A DNA stretch of 64,000 bases from Caballeronia sp. SL2Y3 (lineage in GTDB: Bacteria; Pseudomonadota; Gammaproteobacteria; Burkholderiales; Burkholderiaceae), in assembly GCF_022879575.1 (NCBI RefSeq), contig NZ_CP084260.1, positions 2,418,001-2,482,000 on the forward strand, read 5' to 3'. Shown in pieces: positions 8,775 to 21,961 of the stretch (its first letter is position 1; each line of letters opens with the position of its first letter). Both the position numbers and the translations under genes were made by a program. Below the pieces are notes generated by a model, which ran no database searches, had not been told where the DNA came from, and saw only the letters and a list, made by a program, of their open reading frames with translations.

Positions 8775-9095
8775 ATGGATGCGATCCCGGACAAAAAAGC
8801 AGAGAAGCAGTTTCAGGAGATGCTCGCGGCACTGACCGCAATGCCCGCGTGGAGCGAAAAGCAGCAACTCGAGCTGGAGATGGCCCGAGAGATTTCCGTG
8901 GAAATGTTGCGCCTGGCAGAATCGATGCGCGACGGCTCCACCGATATCGAAACATGCCTGACCATGCTCAAGTACGCGAAGGTGATGGACTTCGTGCTGA
9001 CGACGCTCGCGTCGCGCCGGGACATCGCCCCGCAGACGCTGCGCGTGATCTTCAAGCTAGCCGGCTTGAAGGTCGATGAAGCCTATCCTGGCTGA
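8775..9095 (+). CDS. small conserved-type hypothetical protein
   Basis: A 106-residue acidic, mostly helical, Cys-poor protein with no signal peptide or membrane segment. I do not recognise a named domain. It contains amphipathic stretches (KQFQEMLAALTAMP, LEMAREISVEMLRLAESM) suggestive of a helical bundle. The start is supported by GAGAGGAC about 6 bases upstream of the ATG. It stands alone, convergent with the FadR-type regulator. Codon usage looks native, so I call it a real gene. Confidence 0.7.
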   Translation: MDAIPDKKAEKQFQEMLAALTAMPAWSEKQQLELEMAREISVEMLRLAESMRDGSTDIETCLTMLKYAKVMDFVLTTLASRRDIAPQTLRVIFKLAGLKVDEAYPG

Positions 9096-9143
9096 CGCGC
9101 CGTCCCGCCTGAAGCCGGCCCGCCCTCCGAGGACGCGCCGGCT

Positions 9144-9842
9144 TTACGTCTTGCGTTTGGTCATGAGGCGCGCCGCGGAATTGCGCATGTGCCGCTGCAT
9201 GGCGGCCTGAGCCTGAACCGCGTCGCGCGCTTCGAGCGCTTCAAGAATGTCGCGGTGCTCCGTCAGCGCGGCCGCCCACGTTTCTTCTCCCTCGAAATGC
9301 CCCCGAAGCGTCGATGACAGCGGGCTATGGCGCTCGTCGTAGAGCGCGCCGACGGTCCGCACCAGCACGTCGTTGCCGGACATCTGCGCGATCGCGACAT
9401 GAAACGCGCGATCCGCGGTCATGGGTATGAGGCCGTTCTCCACTTCGCGCGCCATCGTTTCGTACACCGTACGCAGCGCCTTCAGCGCCTTCGGCCGCGC
9501 GAACGGTGCGACGCTCGCGGCAATCGCGCCCTCGATCACGCTGCGCGCATTCATGATCTCGATGGGACTCTCGCCGAGTTCGGCTTCGGCGCGCGGCGGC
9601 TTCGCAGCCGGCGTCGCACTGATATAGACGCCCGAACCCATCCGAATCTCGACGCGCCCTTCCAGTTCGAGCGCAACCAGCGCCTCGCGCACGGACGGCC
9701 GCGACACGCCGAGCGTCTGCGCCAGTTCGCGCTCCGAAGGCAGCCGGCCGTTCGGCGCGAAATCCTTCTGGTCGATCAACCCGCGCAGCTTGTCGGCGAT
9801 CTGCAAATAAAGACGCCGGGTCTCCGGTGGTTTCACACTCAC
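9144..9842 (-). CDS. GntR-family regulator with FCD domain (FadR/UxuR type)
   Basis: A 232-residue transcriptional regulator. The winged HTH spans about residues 10-75 (LPSERELAQTLGVSRPSVREAL, then the wing GSGVYIS), followed by an FCD ligand domain with a metal/ligand His cluster. Its position divergent from the altronate cluster suggests it is a uronate- or altronate-responsive repressor like UxuR/ExuR. The 267-bp gap to the next start contains a promoter and two palindromes (see 9947-10034). The ligand is inferred from neighbours only. Confidence 0.87.
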   Translation of the reverse strand: MSVKPPETRRLYLQIADKLRGLIDQKDFAPNGRLPSERELAQTLGVSRPSVREALVALELEGRVEIRMGSGVYISATPAAKPPRAEAELGESPIEIMNARSVIEGAIAASVAPFARPKALKALRTVYETMAREVENGLIPMTADRAFHVAIAQMSGNDVLVRTVGALYDERHSPLSSTLRGHFEGEETWAAALTEHRDILEALEARDAVQAQAAMQRHMRNSAARLMTKRKT

Positions 9843-9946
9843 GTGCTGACTCCTGAAAGCTCGGGGAAAACGTGAATTGTAATCAGGCGAGGCGCTGAAG
9901 CACCGTAGACAAGCGGTTCAGCGAACATTGGCTGCTTACAAGTGGC

Positions 9947-9976
9947 TTGACCAATCGCGATTGAAGCTACTAGTAT
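9947..9976 (+). promoter_or_regulatory. candidate sigma70 promoter of the altronate cluster
   Basis: TTGACC (9947-9952) and TAGTAT (9971-9976) are separated by 18 bases. The expected start near 9983 lies immediately before the perfect palindrome at 9989-10000, an arrangement suited to repression by the neighbouring FCD regulator. Confidence 0.5.
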
Positions 9977-9988
9977 GCGATCTGGTAA

Positions 9989-10034
9989 GGCCACGTGGCC
10001 ATCTTTTTTTCGATCCTGCTGGAACCGTTTCCAG
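9989..10034. promoter_or_regulatory. two palindromes, candidate operators
   Basis: GGCCACGTGGCC (9989-10000) is a perfect 12-bp palindrome. CTGGAACCGTTTCCAG (10019-10034) has perfect 6-bp arms around CCGT. Both lie between the likely promoter and the uxaB-like start, so they are candidate binding sites for the FCD regulator or structures in the leader. Confidence 0.45.
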
Positions 10035-10109
10035 ACAGGGACCACCGAGCCCATTACGCCATCCGTCGCGGGCACGGCGAATGCCCCGCACGACGTGAGC
10101 GACGCAATC

Positions 10110-11240
10110 ATGAGCAATCCGATTCTTCAGTTCGGCACGAGCCGCTTTCTGCAAGCGCACGTGGACCTTTTCGTCGCCGAGGCGGCGCGGCGCGATCCAT
10201 CGAAGGCGCTCGGCAAGATCACGGTCGTGCAGACCACGTCGAGCGCGGACAGCCGCGCCCGCACGGATGCGCTGCGTGCAACGGGACGCTATCCGGTGCG
10301 CATTCGCGGACGGCGCGGCGACGAGACCGTGGACGTGACCATCGAAAGCGATTCGATCACCGAGGCGCTGCACGCGAACGAAGACTGGCCGCTGCTCCTG
10401 CAACGCATTCAGCGCGACGTGAAAGTCATCGTCTCGAATACGGCCGATGCCGGCTACGCGCTCTTCGATGAAGACACCGCCGACCTGCTCGACGGCCGCC
10501 GCACGCCGCGCGGCTTCGCCGCAAAGCTCGCGGTGCTCTTGCATGCGCGCTTCGGCGCGGGCGCCGAGCCGATCACGCTCTTGCCCTGCGAACTGGTTTC
10601 CCGCAATGGCGACACGCTGCGCGACCTCGTGTGCGGCGTCGCGCGCGGGTGGAAACTGGACGACGCTTTCATCAGCTATCTGACGAACGACTGCATCTGG
10701 GTCAACTCGCTCGTGGACCGTATCGTTTCGGAGCCGATCGTTCCGGTCGGCGCGATCGCCGAGCCTTACGCGCTGTGGGCCATCGAGCGGCAGCCGCGCA
10801 TGGTGCTGCCGTGCGAGCACGAAGATATCGTCGTGACCGACGATCTTGCGCACTACGAACGGCTCAAATTGCTGCTGCTCAACCTCGGCCACACGATGCT
10901 GGCCGAGCTTTGGCGTACGCGCAACGGCGCGCCGGACATGACCGTGCTCGACGCCATGCGGGACCCCGCTTACCGCGACCCGCTGGAAACAGTTTGGCGT
11001 GACGAAGTGCTACCGGTGTTCACCGGACTCGGCCAGCACGACGTTGCCACGGAATATCTCGCGAGCGTGCGTGACCGGTTCGAGAACCCGTTTCTCGTGC
11101 ATCGCCTTGCGGACATCGCGCGCAATCATGAGGAGAAAAAGGCCCGGCGCTTCCAGCCGGTCATCGAACTCGCTAGCGAGCTCAAGCTCGATGTCGAGCA
11201 GAAACGACTGCGCGAGGCCTTGCGAACGACACCCCACTGA
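10110..11240 (+). CDS. uxaB: mannitol dehydrogenase-family oxidoreductase, likely tagaturonate reductase
   Basis: A 376-residue NAD-dependent polyol/uronate dehydrogenase. The N-terminus ILQFGTSRFLQAHVDLF matches the Rossmann start of UxaB/MtlD-type enzymes. SNTADAGYAL and LLPCELVSRNGD are conserved family blocks, and the family C-terminal helical domain follows. The reaction expected is D-tagaturonate with NADH to or from D-altronate. ATG 10110 is chosen because the fold begins there; the upstream frame from 9975 covers the promoter and palindromes. The gene is somewhat shorter than E. coli UxaB. Function is strengthened by the altronate dehydratase two genes downstream. Confidence 0.75.
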   Translation: MSNPILQFGTSRFLQAHVDLFVAEAARRDPSKALGKITVVQTTSSADSRARTDALRATGRYPVRIRGRRGDETVDVTIESDSITEALHANEDWPLLLQRIQRDVKVIVSNTADAGYALFDEDTADLLDGRRTPRGFAAKLAVLLHARFGAGAEPITLLPCELVSRNGDTLRDLVCGVARGWKLDDAFISYLTNDCIWVNSLVDRIVSEPIVPVGAIAEPYALWAIERQPRMVLPCEHEDIVVTDDLAHYERLKLLLLNLGHTMLAELWRTRNGAPDMTVLDAMRDPAYRDPLETVWRDEVLPVFTGLGQHDVATEYLASVRDRFENPFLVHRLADIARNHEEKKARRFQPVIELASELKLDVEQKRLREALRTTPH

Positions 11241-11362
11241 TTAGCCACGCCAGTCCGCCGCAGAAGCGGACAACACACTGAATTCCATCAACACGGCCCG
11301 CCGCACGGCATGAGGCGGACCGGCCGACACGAACGTAGTGCCGCTTCCAGCAGGAGACACAA

Positions 11363-12643
11363 ATGCGCAAGATGCGTTGGGTAGTAATATTTCTGGCCTT
11401 CCTGGCCATCGCGATCAATTACATCGACCGGGCGAATCTCGCCGTCGCGGCCCCACAGATTGAAAAGGCGCTCGGCATCGGCCCGGCGGAGATGGGCTTC
11501 ATTCTGAGCGGCTTCTTCTGGACCTACGCGCTGATGCAGATGCCGTTCGGCTGGTTCGTCGATCGCGTCGGCGCGCGCATTGCGCTTCCGTTGGCGGTCG
11601 GCTGGTGGTCGGTATTCACGGCGCTGACGGCGGCGACCACGAGCGTCGCCGGCATGTTCGGCTGCCGGCTGATGCTCGGCATCGGCGAAGCGGGCGCGTA
11701 TCCGTCCTGCGCGAAACTCGTGTCGCAATGGTTCACGAAAGAACAGCGCGCCTTCGCGACCAGCATTTTCGATAGCGGCTCGCGCGTCGGCTCCGCGCTG
11801 TCGATTCCTGTCGTCGCGCTCATCATCAGTTCGTTCGGCTGGGAAGCGTCGTTCGTGATCACCGGCCTGCTCGGCTTCGTGTGGATCGTGGGCTGGTTCG
11901 CGATCTACCGGAACAAGTCGAAGGGCGACCTCACCGGCGAAGTCGATGCGCCGCCGCAACCGGTTGCCCCGAAGAACAAAGTGTCGTGGGCCTCGCTTTT
12001 CAAGTACCGCACGCTGTGGGGCATGATGCTCGGCTTCTTCTGCCTGAACTTCGTGATCTACTTCTTCATCACGTGGTTCCCGAGCTATCTGGTTCAGGCG
12101 CACGGCTTCTCGCTGAAATCGCTCGGCACGCTCGGCACGATTCCCGCGCTGATGTCGATTCCGGGCGGCTGGCTCGGCGGCTTCGTCTCCGACTCGCTCT
12201 TCAAGCGCGGCTGGAGCCTGACCGCAGCGCGCAAGACCTGCATGGTCGGCGGCATGCTGCTCTCGTCGGTCATCACGTTGTCGGCGTTCACGTCGAACAT
12301 CTATCTGATGCTTGCTTTCTTCGGCATTGCTTACGCGAGCCTCGCGTTCGCCGCGGCCAGCATCTGGTCGCTTCCGAGCGACGTCGCGCCGACGCCGGAC
12401 CACGTTGCGTCGATCGGCGGCATTCAGAACTTCGCGTCGAACCTGGCGGGCATCGTCATCACGACGTTCACCGGCGTGATGCTTTCCATCACCAAGGGCT
12501 CCTTCGTTATTCCGCTGTGCGTCGCGGGCGGATTTTGCTTCCTCGGCGCGTTCAGCTATCTTGTGATCGTCGGCAAGATCGAGCCGCTCGATGAAGCGGA
12601 TAAACGCGCCGTTGGCGACAAGCGCGCACCCTCCACCATCTAA
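11363..12643 (+). CDS. MFS transporter, anion:cation symporter family (hexuronate/galactonate type)
   Basis: A 426-residue inner-membrane transporter of the ACS branch (ExuT/GudP/DgoT type). INYIDRANLAVAAP in helix 1 and GIGEAGAYPSCAKLVSQWF are hallmarks of that family, and 12 hydrophobic segments are visible. It most likely imports the sugar acid consumed by the flanking enzymes. The start has AGGAGA about 5 bases upstream. It lies 122 bp after the oxidoreductase and 8 bp before the dehydratase, consistent with one operon. Confidence 0.87.
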   Translation: MRKMRWVVIFLAFLAIAINYIDRANLAVAAPQIEKALGIGPAEMGFILSGFFWTYALMQMPFGWFVDRVGARIALPLAVGWWSVFTALTAATTSVAGMFGCRLMLGIGEAGAYPSCAKLVSQWFTKEQRAFATSIFDSGSRVGSALSIPVVALIISSFGWEASFVITGLLGFVWIVGWFAIYRNKSKGDLTGEVDAPPQPVAPKNKVSWASLFKYRTLWGMMLGFFCLNFVIYFFITWFPSYLVQAHGFSLKSLGTLGTIPALMSIPGGWLGGFVSDSLFKRGWSLTAARKTCMVGGMLLSSVITLSAFTSNIYLMLAFFGIAYASLAFAAASIWSLPSDVAPTPDHVASIGGIQNFASNLAGIVITTFTGVMLSITKGSFVIPLCVAGGFCFLGAFSYLVIVGKIEPLDEADKRAVGDKRAPSTI

Positions 12644-12651
12644 GAAAGATC

Positions 12652-14193
12652 ATGTCCACCGTATCCAACGACCATGCGGTCATCCGGCTGCATCCGAAAG
12701 ACGACGTCGTTATCGCGACACGTCAGTTGCTTTCCGGCGCGCGCATTGCGTCGGAGGATCTCGTCGTCACCGGGCTGATTCCGCCGGGCCACAAGATCGC
12801 GACCCGCGCGATCGCGGCGGGCGAGCCCGTCAAACGCTACAACCAGATCATCGGCGTGGCGAAAGAGGCGATTGCGCGCGGCCAGCACGTGCACACGCAA
12901 AATCTCTCGATGGCCGATTTCGCCCGGGAACACGAGTTCGGCGTCGACAAGCATCCGACGCCGTTCGTCGAGTCGCCGGCCACGTTCATGGGCATTCGCC
13001 GCGACGACGGGCGCGTCGCCACGCGCAATTTCGTCGGCGTGCTGACGAGCGTGAACTGCTCGGCGACGGTCGCGCGCGCGATCGCGGACCATTTCAGGCG
13101 CGACGTGCATCCGGAAGTGCTGGCGGATTATCCGAACGTCGACGGCGTGATCGCGCTCACGCACGGACTGGGATGCGGCATCGACATGCAGGGCGAAGGG
13201 CTCGGCATTCTGCGCCGGACGCTCGCTGGCTACGCGGTGCATCCGAATTTTCATTCGGTGCTGTTCGTCGGCTTGGGCTGCGAGACGAATCAGATCGGCG
13301 GCGTGCTCGAATCGGCCGGGTTGAAGGACGGCGAGCGCCTGCGCAGCTTCACCATTCAGGACAGCGGCGGCACGCGGAAAACCATCGAACGCGGCATCGC
13401 GATGGTCAAAGAAATGCTCGCGGACGCCAATCGCGTGCAGCGCGAGCCGTTGCCGGCGTCGCATTTGATCGTCGGCTTGCAGTGCGGCGGCTCGGACGGC
13501 TACTCCGGCATTTCGGCGAATCCGGCACTCGGCGCGGCAGTCGACAAGCTGGTCGCGCACGGCGGCACGGCCATTCTTTCTGAAACGCCCGAGGTCTACG
13601 GCGCAGAGCATTTGCTGACGCGCCGCGCGGTGAGCCGCGAAGTCGGCGAAAAGCTGCTTGCGCGCATCAAGTGGTGGGAAACCTACTGCGAGCGCAACGG
13701 TGCGGCGATGGACAACAACCCGTCGGCGGGCAACAAGGTCGGCGGTCTGACCACGATTCTCGAAAAATCGCTCGGTGCAGTCGCCAAGGGCGGCACGACC
13801 AATCTCGTCGAAGTGTACGAGTACGCGCAGCGTATCGACGCGAAGGGCTTCGTTTTCATGGATTCGCCCGGCTACGATCCGATGTCCGCTACCGGTCAGG
13901 TGGCATCCGGCGCGAATCTGATCTGCTTCACGACCGGCCGCGGCTCGGCTTACGGCTGCGCGCCGTCGCCATCGCTCAAGCTCGCGACGAACACGGCGCT
14001 GTGGGAGCGGCAGGAAGACGACATGGATATCAATTGCGGCGGCGTGATCGACGGCACCGCGACCATCGACCAGCTCGGCGACGAGATTTTCCAGATGATG
14101 CTGGACTGCGCGTCAGGCGTGCCGTCGAAGAGCGAGCAGCATGGGTACGGGCAGAGCGAGTTCGTGCCGTGGCAGGTTGGTGTGGTGACTTGA
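12652..14193 (+). CDS. uxaA: altronate dehydratase (UxaA/GarD family)
   Basis: A 513-residue iron-dependent sugar-acid dehydratase. An N-terminal SAF-like segment (about residues 1-85) is followed by the large catalytic region with HGLGCGIDMQG, GLGCETNQIGG and GLQCGGSDGYSGISANPA, all typical of the altronate/galactarate dehydratase family. The expected reaction is D-altronate to 2-keto-3-deoxy-D-gluconate. Galactarate dehydratase is an alternative, but the UxaB-type enzyme two genes upstream favours altronate. The KDG kinase, aldolase and uronate isomerase are not in this window. Confidence 0.85.
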   Translation: MSTVSNDHAVIRLHPKDDVVIATRQLLSGARIASEDLVVTGLIPPGHKIATRAIAAGEPVKRYNQIIGVAKEAIARGQHVHTQNLSMADFAREHEFGVDKHPTPFVESPATFMGIRRDDGRVATRNFVGVLTSVNCSATVARAIADHFRRDVHPEVLADYPNVDGVIALTHGLGCGIDMQGEGLGILRRTLAGYAVHPNFHSVLFVGLGCETNQIGGVLESAGLKDGERLRSFTIQDSGGTRKTIERGIAMVKEMLADANRVQREPLPASHLIVGLQCGGSDGYSGISANPALGAAVDKLVAHGGTAILSETPEVYGAEHLLTRRAVSREVGEKLLARIKWWETYCERNGAAMDNNPSAGNKVGGLTTILEKSLGAVAKGGTTNLVEVYEYAQRIDAKGFVFMDSPGYDPMSATGQVASGANLICFTTGRGSAYGCAPSPSLKLATNTALWERQEDDMDINCGGVIDGTATIDQLGDEIFQMMLDCASGVPSKSEQHGYGQSEFVPWQVGVVT

Positions 14194-14218
14194 TTACTCG
14201 TGGCAATTGGACGGCGCA

Positions 14219-14242
14219 CATCGCGGAAAGGCTTCCGCGATG
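14219..14242. terminator. perfect hairpin after the altronate cluster
   Basis: A perfect 10-bp stem (14219-14228 with 14233-14242) encloses the loop AGGC, 26 bp after the dehydratase stop. There is no U-run, so it may be an mRNA-stabilising or Rho-assisted end rather than a classical terminator. Confidence 0.45.
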
Positions 14243-14381
14243 GTGCGCGGTCGTGAGCTCCAGCCATCGTTTGGCGGAAGCCGTCCGGTCTTTCGAAAGC
14301 TCGTCTAACATGACGTGCGGACCCGCATCGCATGAGGAGCGACACGATGATGAACAGTCGATTACCAACGATGCCGTTGGA

Positions 14382-16016
14382 TTAGACGGTCGCGGAATGC
14401 TCCGCCATCATCCGCAGAGCAACGGCCTCGGCGACTTCGATGCCGTCGATTGCCGCCGAGTAGATGCCGCCCGCGTACCCCGCGCCCTCGCCTGCCGGGT
14501 ATAAGCCTTCGACGTTCACGCTCTGATAGTCATCATTTCGGCGCACGCGCAACGGCGAAGATGTGCGCGTCTCGACGCCGGTTAGCACCGCATCGTGCAT
14601 CGCGAAGCCGGGGAGCTTCTTGTCGATCTGCGGCAACGCTTCCCGGATCGCCTCGATCACGTAATCGGGCAGAACCGTGCTGAGATCCGTCGGCTTGACG
14701 CCCGGCTTGTACGATGGAATCACAGAGCCGAGCGACGATGACGGACGGCCGGCAATGAAGTCGCCGACGAGCTGCGCAGGCGCGCAATAATCGCCGCCGC
14801 CGAGTTCGAACGCACGCTCTTCCCACTTCCGCTGAAACGCGATTCCCGCCAGAGGACCGCCCGGATAATCCTCCGGCGTGATCCCGACGACGATGCCCGC
14901 GTTCGCATTCCGCTCCGCGCGCGAGTACTGGCTCATGCCGTTGGTCACGACGCGCCCCGGCTCGGACGTCGCCGCGACGACCGTCCCGCCCGGGCACATG
15001 CAAAAGCTGTAGACGGAGCGTCCATTGCTGCAGTGATGCACCACTTTGTAGTCGGCAGCGCCCAGGCGCTCGTGCCCGGCAAACTTGCCGAAGCGACTAC
15101 GGTCGATCACGCCCTGCGGATGCTCGATGCGAAAGCCCAGGGAAAACGGTTTGGCTTCCATGAAAACGCCGCGTTTGTGCAGCATCTCGAAGGTATCGCG
15201 CGCGCTATGTCCGACGGCCAGCACGACGTGGTCGCAGCGAAGCGTTTCGCCCGTCGACAGGCGCAGGCCGCGCACCTTGCCGTTATCGATGTCGATGTCT
15301 TCCACGCGCTGCTGAAAACGCACTTCGCCGCCAAGCTGGTGAATCGTCGCGCGCATCTTCTCGACCATGCTAACGAGTCGAAAGGTGCCAATATGCGGGC
15401 GGCTCAAATAGAGAATGTCTTCCGGCGCGCCCGCTTTGACGAATTCGTCGAGAACTTTCCGGCCGTAGTGCTTCGGATCCTTGATCTGGCTATATAGCTT
15501 TCCGTCCGAGAACGTACCGGCGCCACCTTCTCCGAACTGCACATTGGACTCCGGCTGGAGTTCGTTCCGCCGCCAAAGACCCCACGTGTCTTTCGTTCTT
15601 TCGCGCACGGCCTTTCCGCGCTCAAGGATGATCGGCCGAAAACCCATTTGCGCCAGAATCAGCCCGGCGAATAGCCCGCAAGGCCCCATGCCGATGACGA
15701 CCGGTCGGAGCATCGCGGACCGCTCGGGCGCTCGCGCCACGAAGTGGTACGTCATATCCGGCGTCACGCCGCAGTGCGGATGCGGGTGCGCCTTCAGGCG
15801 ATCCAGCGCAGACGCTTCGTCCTTCACCGTGACATCGATGATGTACGTCAGCTTGATGTCGGCGCGTTTGCGGGCGTCATGAGCGCGGCGGAAGACGTGG
15901 AAATCGACGAGTTCCTCCGCCGCGATCCCGATTTCGGCAAGACGCGCGATGACGGCGGGCTTGATCGCAGAATCGGGGTGATCCAGCGGCAGTTTGATTT
16001 CGCTTAAACGTAGCAT
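14382..16016 (-). CDS. FAD-dependent oxidoreductase of COG2509 type
   Basis: A 544-residue cytosolic flavoprotein. Residues 1-95 form the family N-terminal domain. The FAD-binding Rossmann motif VIGMGPCGLFAGLILAQMGF lies near residue 107. GEGGAGTFSDGKLYSQI is the second hallmark, and GLYPAGEGAGYAGGIYSAAIDG closes the FAD site near the C-terminus. Members are annotated as uncharacterised FAD-dependent dehydrogenases; the substrate is unknown. It is a single gene between the altronate cluster and the rRNA operon terminator. The ATG at 16016 begins the conserved sequence. Confidence 0.85.
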   Translation of the reverse strand: MLRLSEIKLPLDHPDSAIKPAVIARLAEIGIAAEELVDFHVFRRAHDARKRADIKLTYIIDVTVKDEASALDRLKAHPHPHCGVTPDMTYHFVARAPERSAMLRPVVIGMGPCGLFAGLILAQMGFRPIILERGKAVRERTKDTWGLWRRNELQPESNVQFGEGGAGTFSDGKLYSQIKDPKHYGRKVLDEFVKAGAPEDILYLSRPHIGTFRLVSMVEKMRATIHQLGGEVRFQQRVEDIDIDNGKVRGLRLSTGETLRCDHVVLAVGHSARDTFEMLHKRGVFMEAKPFSLGFRIEHPQGVIDRSRFGKFAGHERLGAADYKVVHHCSNGRSVYSFCMCPGGTVVAATSEPGRVVTNGMSQYSRAERNANAGIVVGITPEDYPGGPLAGIAFQRKWEERAFELGGGDYCAPAQLVGDFIAGRPSSSLGSVIPSYKPGVKPTDLSTVLPDYVIEAIREALPQIDKKLPGFAMHDAVLTGVETRTSSPLRVRRNDDYQSVNVEGLYPAGEGAGYAGGIYSAAIDGIEVAEAVALRMMAEHSATV

Positions 16017-16124
16017 GAGAACTCGATGACAACGACGATGCGGAATACGACGGAGATTCTAGCGCGCCTAAATCGGTTCGCCGCGCGAGTCGACTTGCGC
16101 ACCGCGCGCGGGGCCAGAAAACGC

Positions 16125-16155
16125 AAAAACCCCACCTTTTCGGGGTGGGGTTTTT
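16125..16155 (-). terminator. Rho-independent terminator of the rRNA operon
   Basis: Arms CCCCACC (16130-16136) and GGTGGGG (16144-16150) are flanked by A5 on the left and T5 on the right, so it can work in both directions. It lies about 20 bp past the 5S gene on the minus strand. Confidence 0.9.
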
Positions 16156-16170
16156 GTTTTGCAAGGGGGA

Positions 16171-16286
16171 GCCTGACGATTACCTACTTTCACACGGGCA
16201 ATCCGCACTATCATCGGCGTGGAGTCGTTTCACGGTCCTGTTCGGGATGGGAAGGGGTGGGACCGACTCGCTATGGTCATCAGGCA
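16171..16286 (-). rRNA. rrf: 5S ribosomal RNA
   Basis: The minus strand from 16286 begins TGCCTGATGACCATAGCG and ends in a complementary ...CGTCAGGC, giving the closing helix and about 116 nt. It is the last gene of the rRNA operon. Ends may be off by a few bases. Confidence 0.93.
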
Positions 16287-16459
16287 TAAAGGGGATGTTG
16301 TATCGCCTGTGGGGCGCTACAACCAATCGGGGAAGAAGTAGTGTGTTAGGGCAGTGACTGTGGGCACAGTCGCTACTCAACCCGTGTGGCCCTCTTCGAG
16401 GGTGGGGTCCAAGTAAGCGCTGAAGCGCTAACTTTGACCGACAAGACACACTGGTTATA

Positions 16460-19341
<2,882 letters not shown>

Positions 19342-19527
19342 CTATAACGAGTGTGTCTCTTTGCTGCTCTAGACTCACACGCTACAGGCTGAGTATTCGC
19401 GTTGTGCCGTATTCCAAGTCATCAATTAAGATCACTTTTCATACTCGATACAATCACTACCCTGACTACCCTACTCACACCCATCTCTAAGTGCTTTCAG
19501 ATAATCTCTTTACTACTTCTTCCTGAT

Positions 19528-19539
19528 TGTTAAAGAACG
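19528..19539 (-). promoter_or_regulatory. boxA-like antitermination element before 23S
   Basis: On the minus strand the spacer reads GTTCTTTAACA, a close match to the rRNA boxA core bound by NusB/NusE. It lies between tRNA-Ala and 23S, the normal place for the second boxA. Confidence 0.6.
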
Positions 19540-19638
19540 TTTAGCCGATAGGTGTCTTGCAATACCCACAGCATCAACTGGCTAGCAATCGCCAATGCTT
19601 AATGCTTCGCTTTTTGCGAAACCCTAAGCATTGAGGAT

Positions 19639-19714
19639 TGGTGGAGGATGACGGGATCGAACCGACGACCCCCTGCTTGCAAAGCAGGTGCTCTCCCAGC
19701 TGAGCTAATCCCCC
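19639..19714 (-). tRNA. tRNA-Ala (TGC)
   Basis: A 76-nt cloverleaf on the minus strand starts GGGGGATTAGCTCAGC, has the anticodon loop CTTTGCAAG with TGC and a GGTTCGATCC T-loop, and ends in an encoded CCA. It is a standard spacer tRNA of the rRNA operon. Confidence 0.97.
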
Positions 19715-19758
19715 GTATGCCTGACTTGAGTTCGAAGCTCGGTCAGCACTTGTTAGGG

Positions 19759-19835
19759 TGGTGGGTCTGGTTGGATTCGAACCAACGACCCCCGCCTTAT
19801 CAAGACGGTGCTCTAACCGACTGAGCTACAGACCC
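19759..19835 (-). tRNA. tRNA-Ile (GAT)
   Basis: A 77-nt cloverleaf on the minus strand starts GGGTCTGTAGCTCAGTC, has the anticodon loop CTTGATAAG with GAT and a GGTTCGAATCC T-loop, and ends in CCA. It is the first spacer tRNA after 16S. Confidence 0.97.
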
Positions 19836-19897
19836 TTAGCCTGTTTCTAAACCACAGCCGATAAGCGTGAGCGCTTGCTAGTTTCGTGCGAAGCTCG

Positions 19898-21430
<1,533 letters not shown>

Positions 21431-21622
21431 CAATGCCTGTTACTGTTTTCGGTTCATCTAAGAACCGGTCGCTCACTCAACGTACTGACGATGATTAATC
21501 CGTCTCTCGACAGACAAACCTTCCTCTGATACTTCGTGTGAGACTCTTGATACTTTTGCTTGCCCGGCTCCGAAGAACCGGCCGCACTCACCATCAAGCG
21601 CCCACACTTATCGGCTGTTAGT

Positions 21623-21635
21623 TTTTAAAGAGCAA
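21623..21635 (-). promoter_or_regulatory. boxA antitermination element in the rRNA leader
   Basis: The minus strand reads TTGCTCTTTAAAA, containing the TGCTCTTTAA boxA core, about 190 nt before the 16S gene and downstream of the promoter at 21724-21752. Confidence 0.75.
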
Positions 21636-21723
21636 TCCGCCAAGACTTTTTACTTCACCGTACCGAGAACCTCGCTCAGCACCGCTTCGTCTTGCGTCGC
21701 TGCATCAGCAGCAGAGAAACGAG

Positions 21724-21752
21724 ATTATGTACGTCGTTTCGATCAGTGTCAA
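21724..21752 (-). promoter_or_regulatory. rRNA operon promoter
   Basis: On the minus strand a perfect -35 TTGACA (21747-21752) and a -10 CATAAT (21724-21729) are separated by 17 bases, and an A/T-rich stretch (AAGAAGCTTCAAAAACTTG) lies directly upstream like an UP element. Transcription would start near 21717, about 290 nt before 16S. Confidence 0.8.
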
Positions 21753-21826
21753 CAAGTTTTTGAAGCTTCTTTTTGACTCGCCTTCCGGCCCTGACCTGCG
21801 AACCAAACGGCTCACTTAAAGCAAAC

Positions 21827-21851
21827 GGGCCGTGCGGACATCGCACGACCC
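21827..21851 (-). terminator. hairpin terminator after tRNA-Thr
   Basis: Arms GGGTCGTGCG and CGCACGGCCC, with one G-U-type mismatch, flank a 5-nt loop. On the minus strand they are followed by GTTTGCTTTAAG. It lies between tRNA-Thr and the rRNA promoter. Confidence 0.6.
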
Positions 21852-21867
21852 GTCGACGCTCAAATCT

Positions 21868-21943
<76 letters not shown>

Positions 21944-21961
21944 GAAGGACGAGATTCTACT

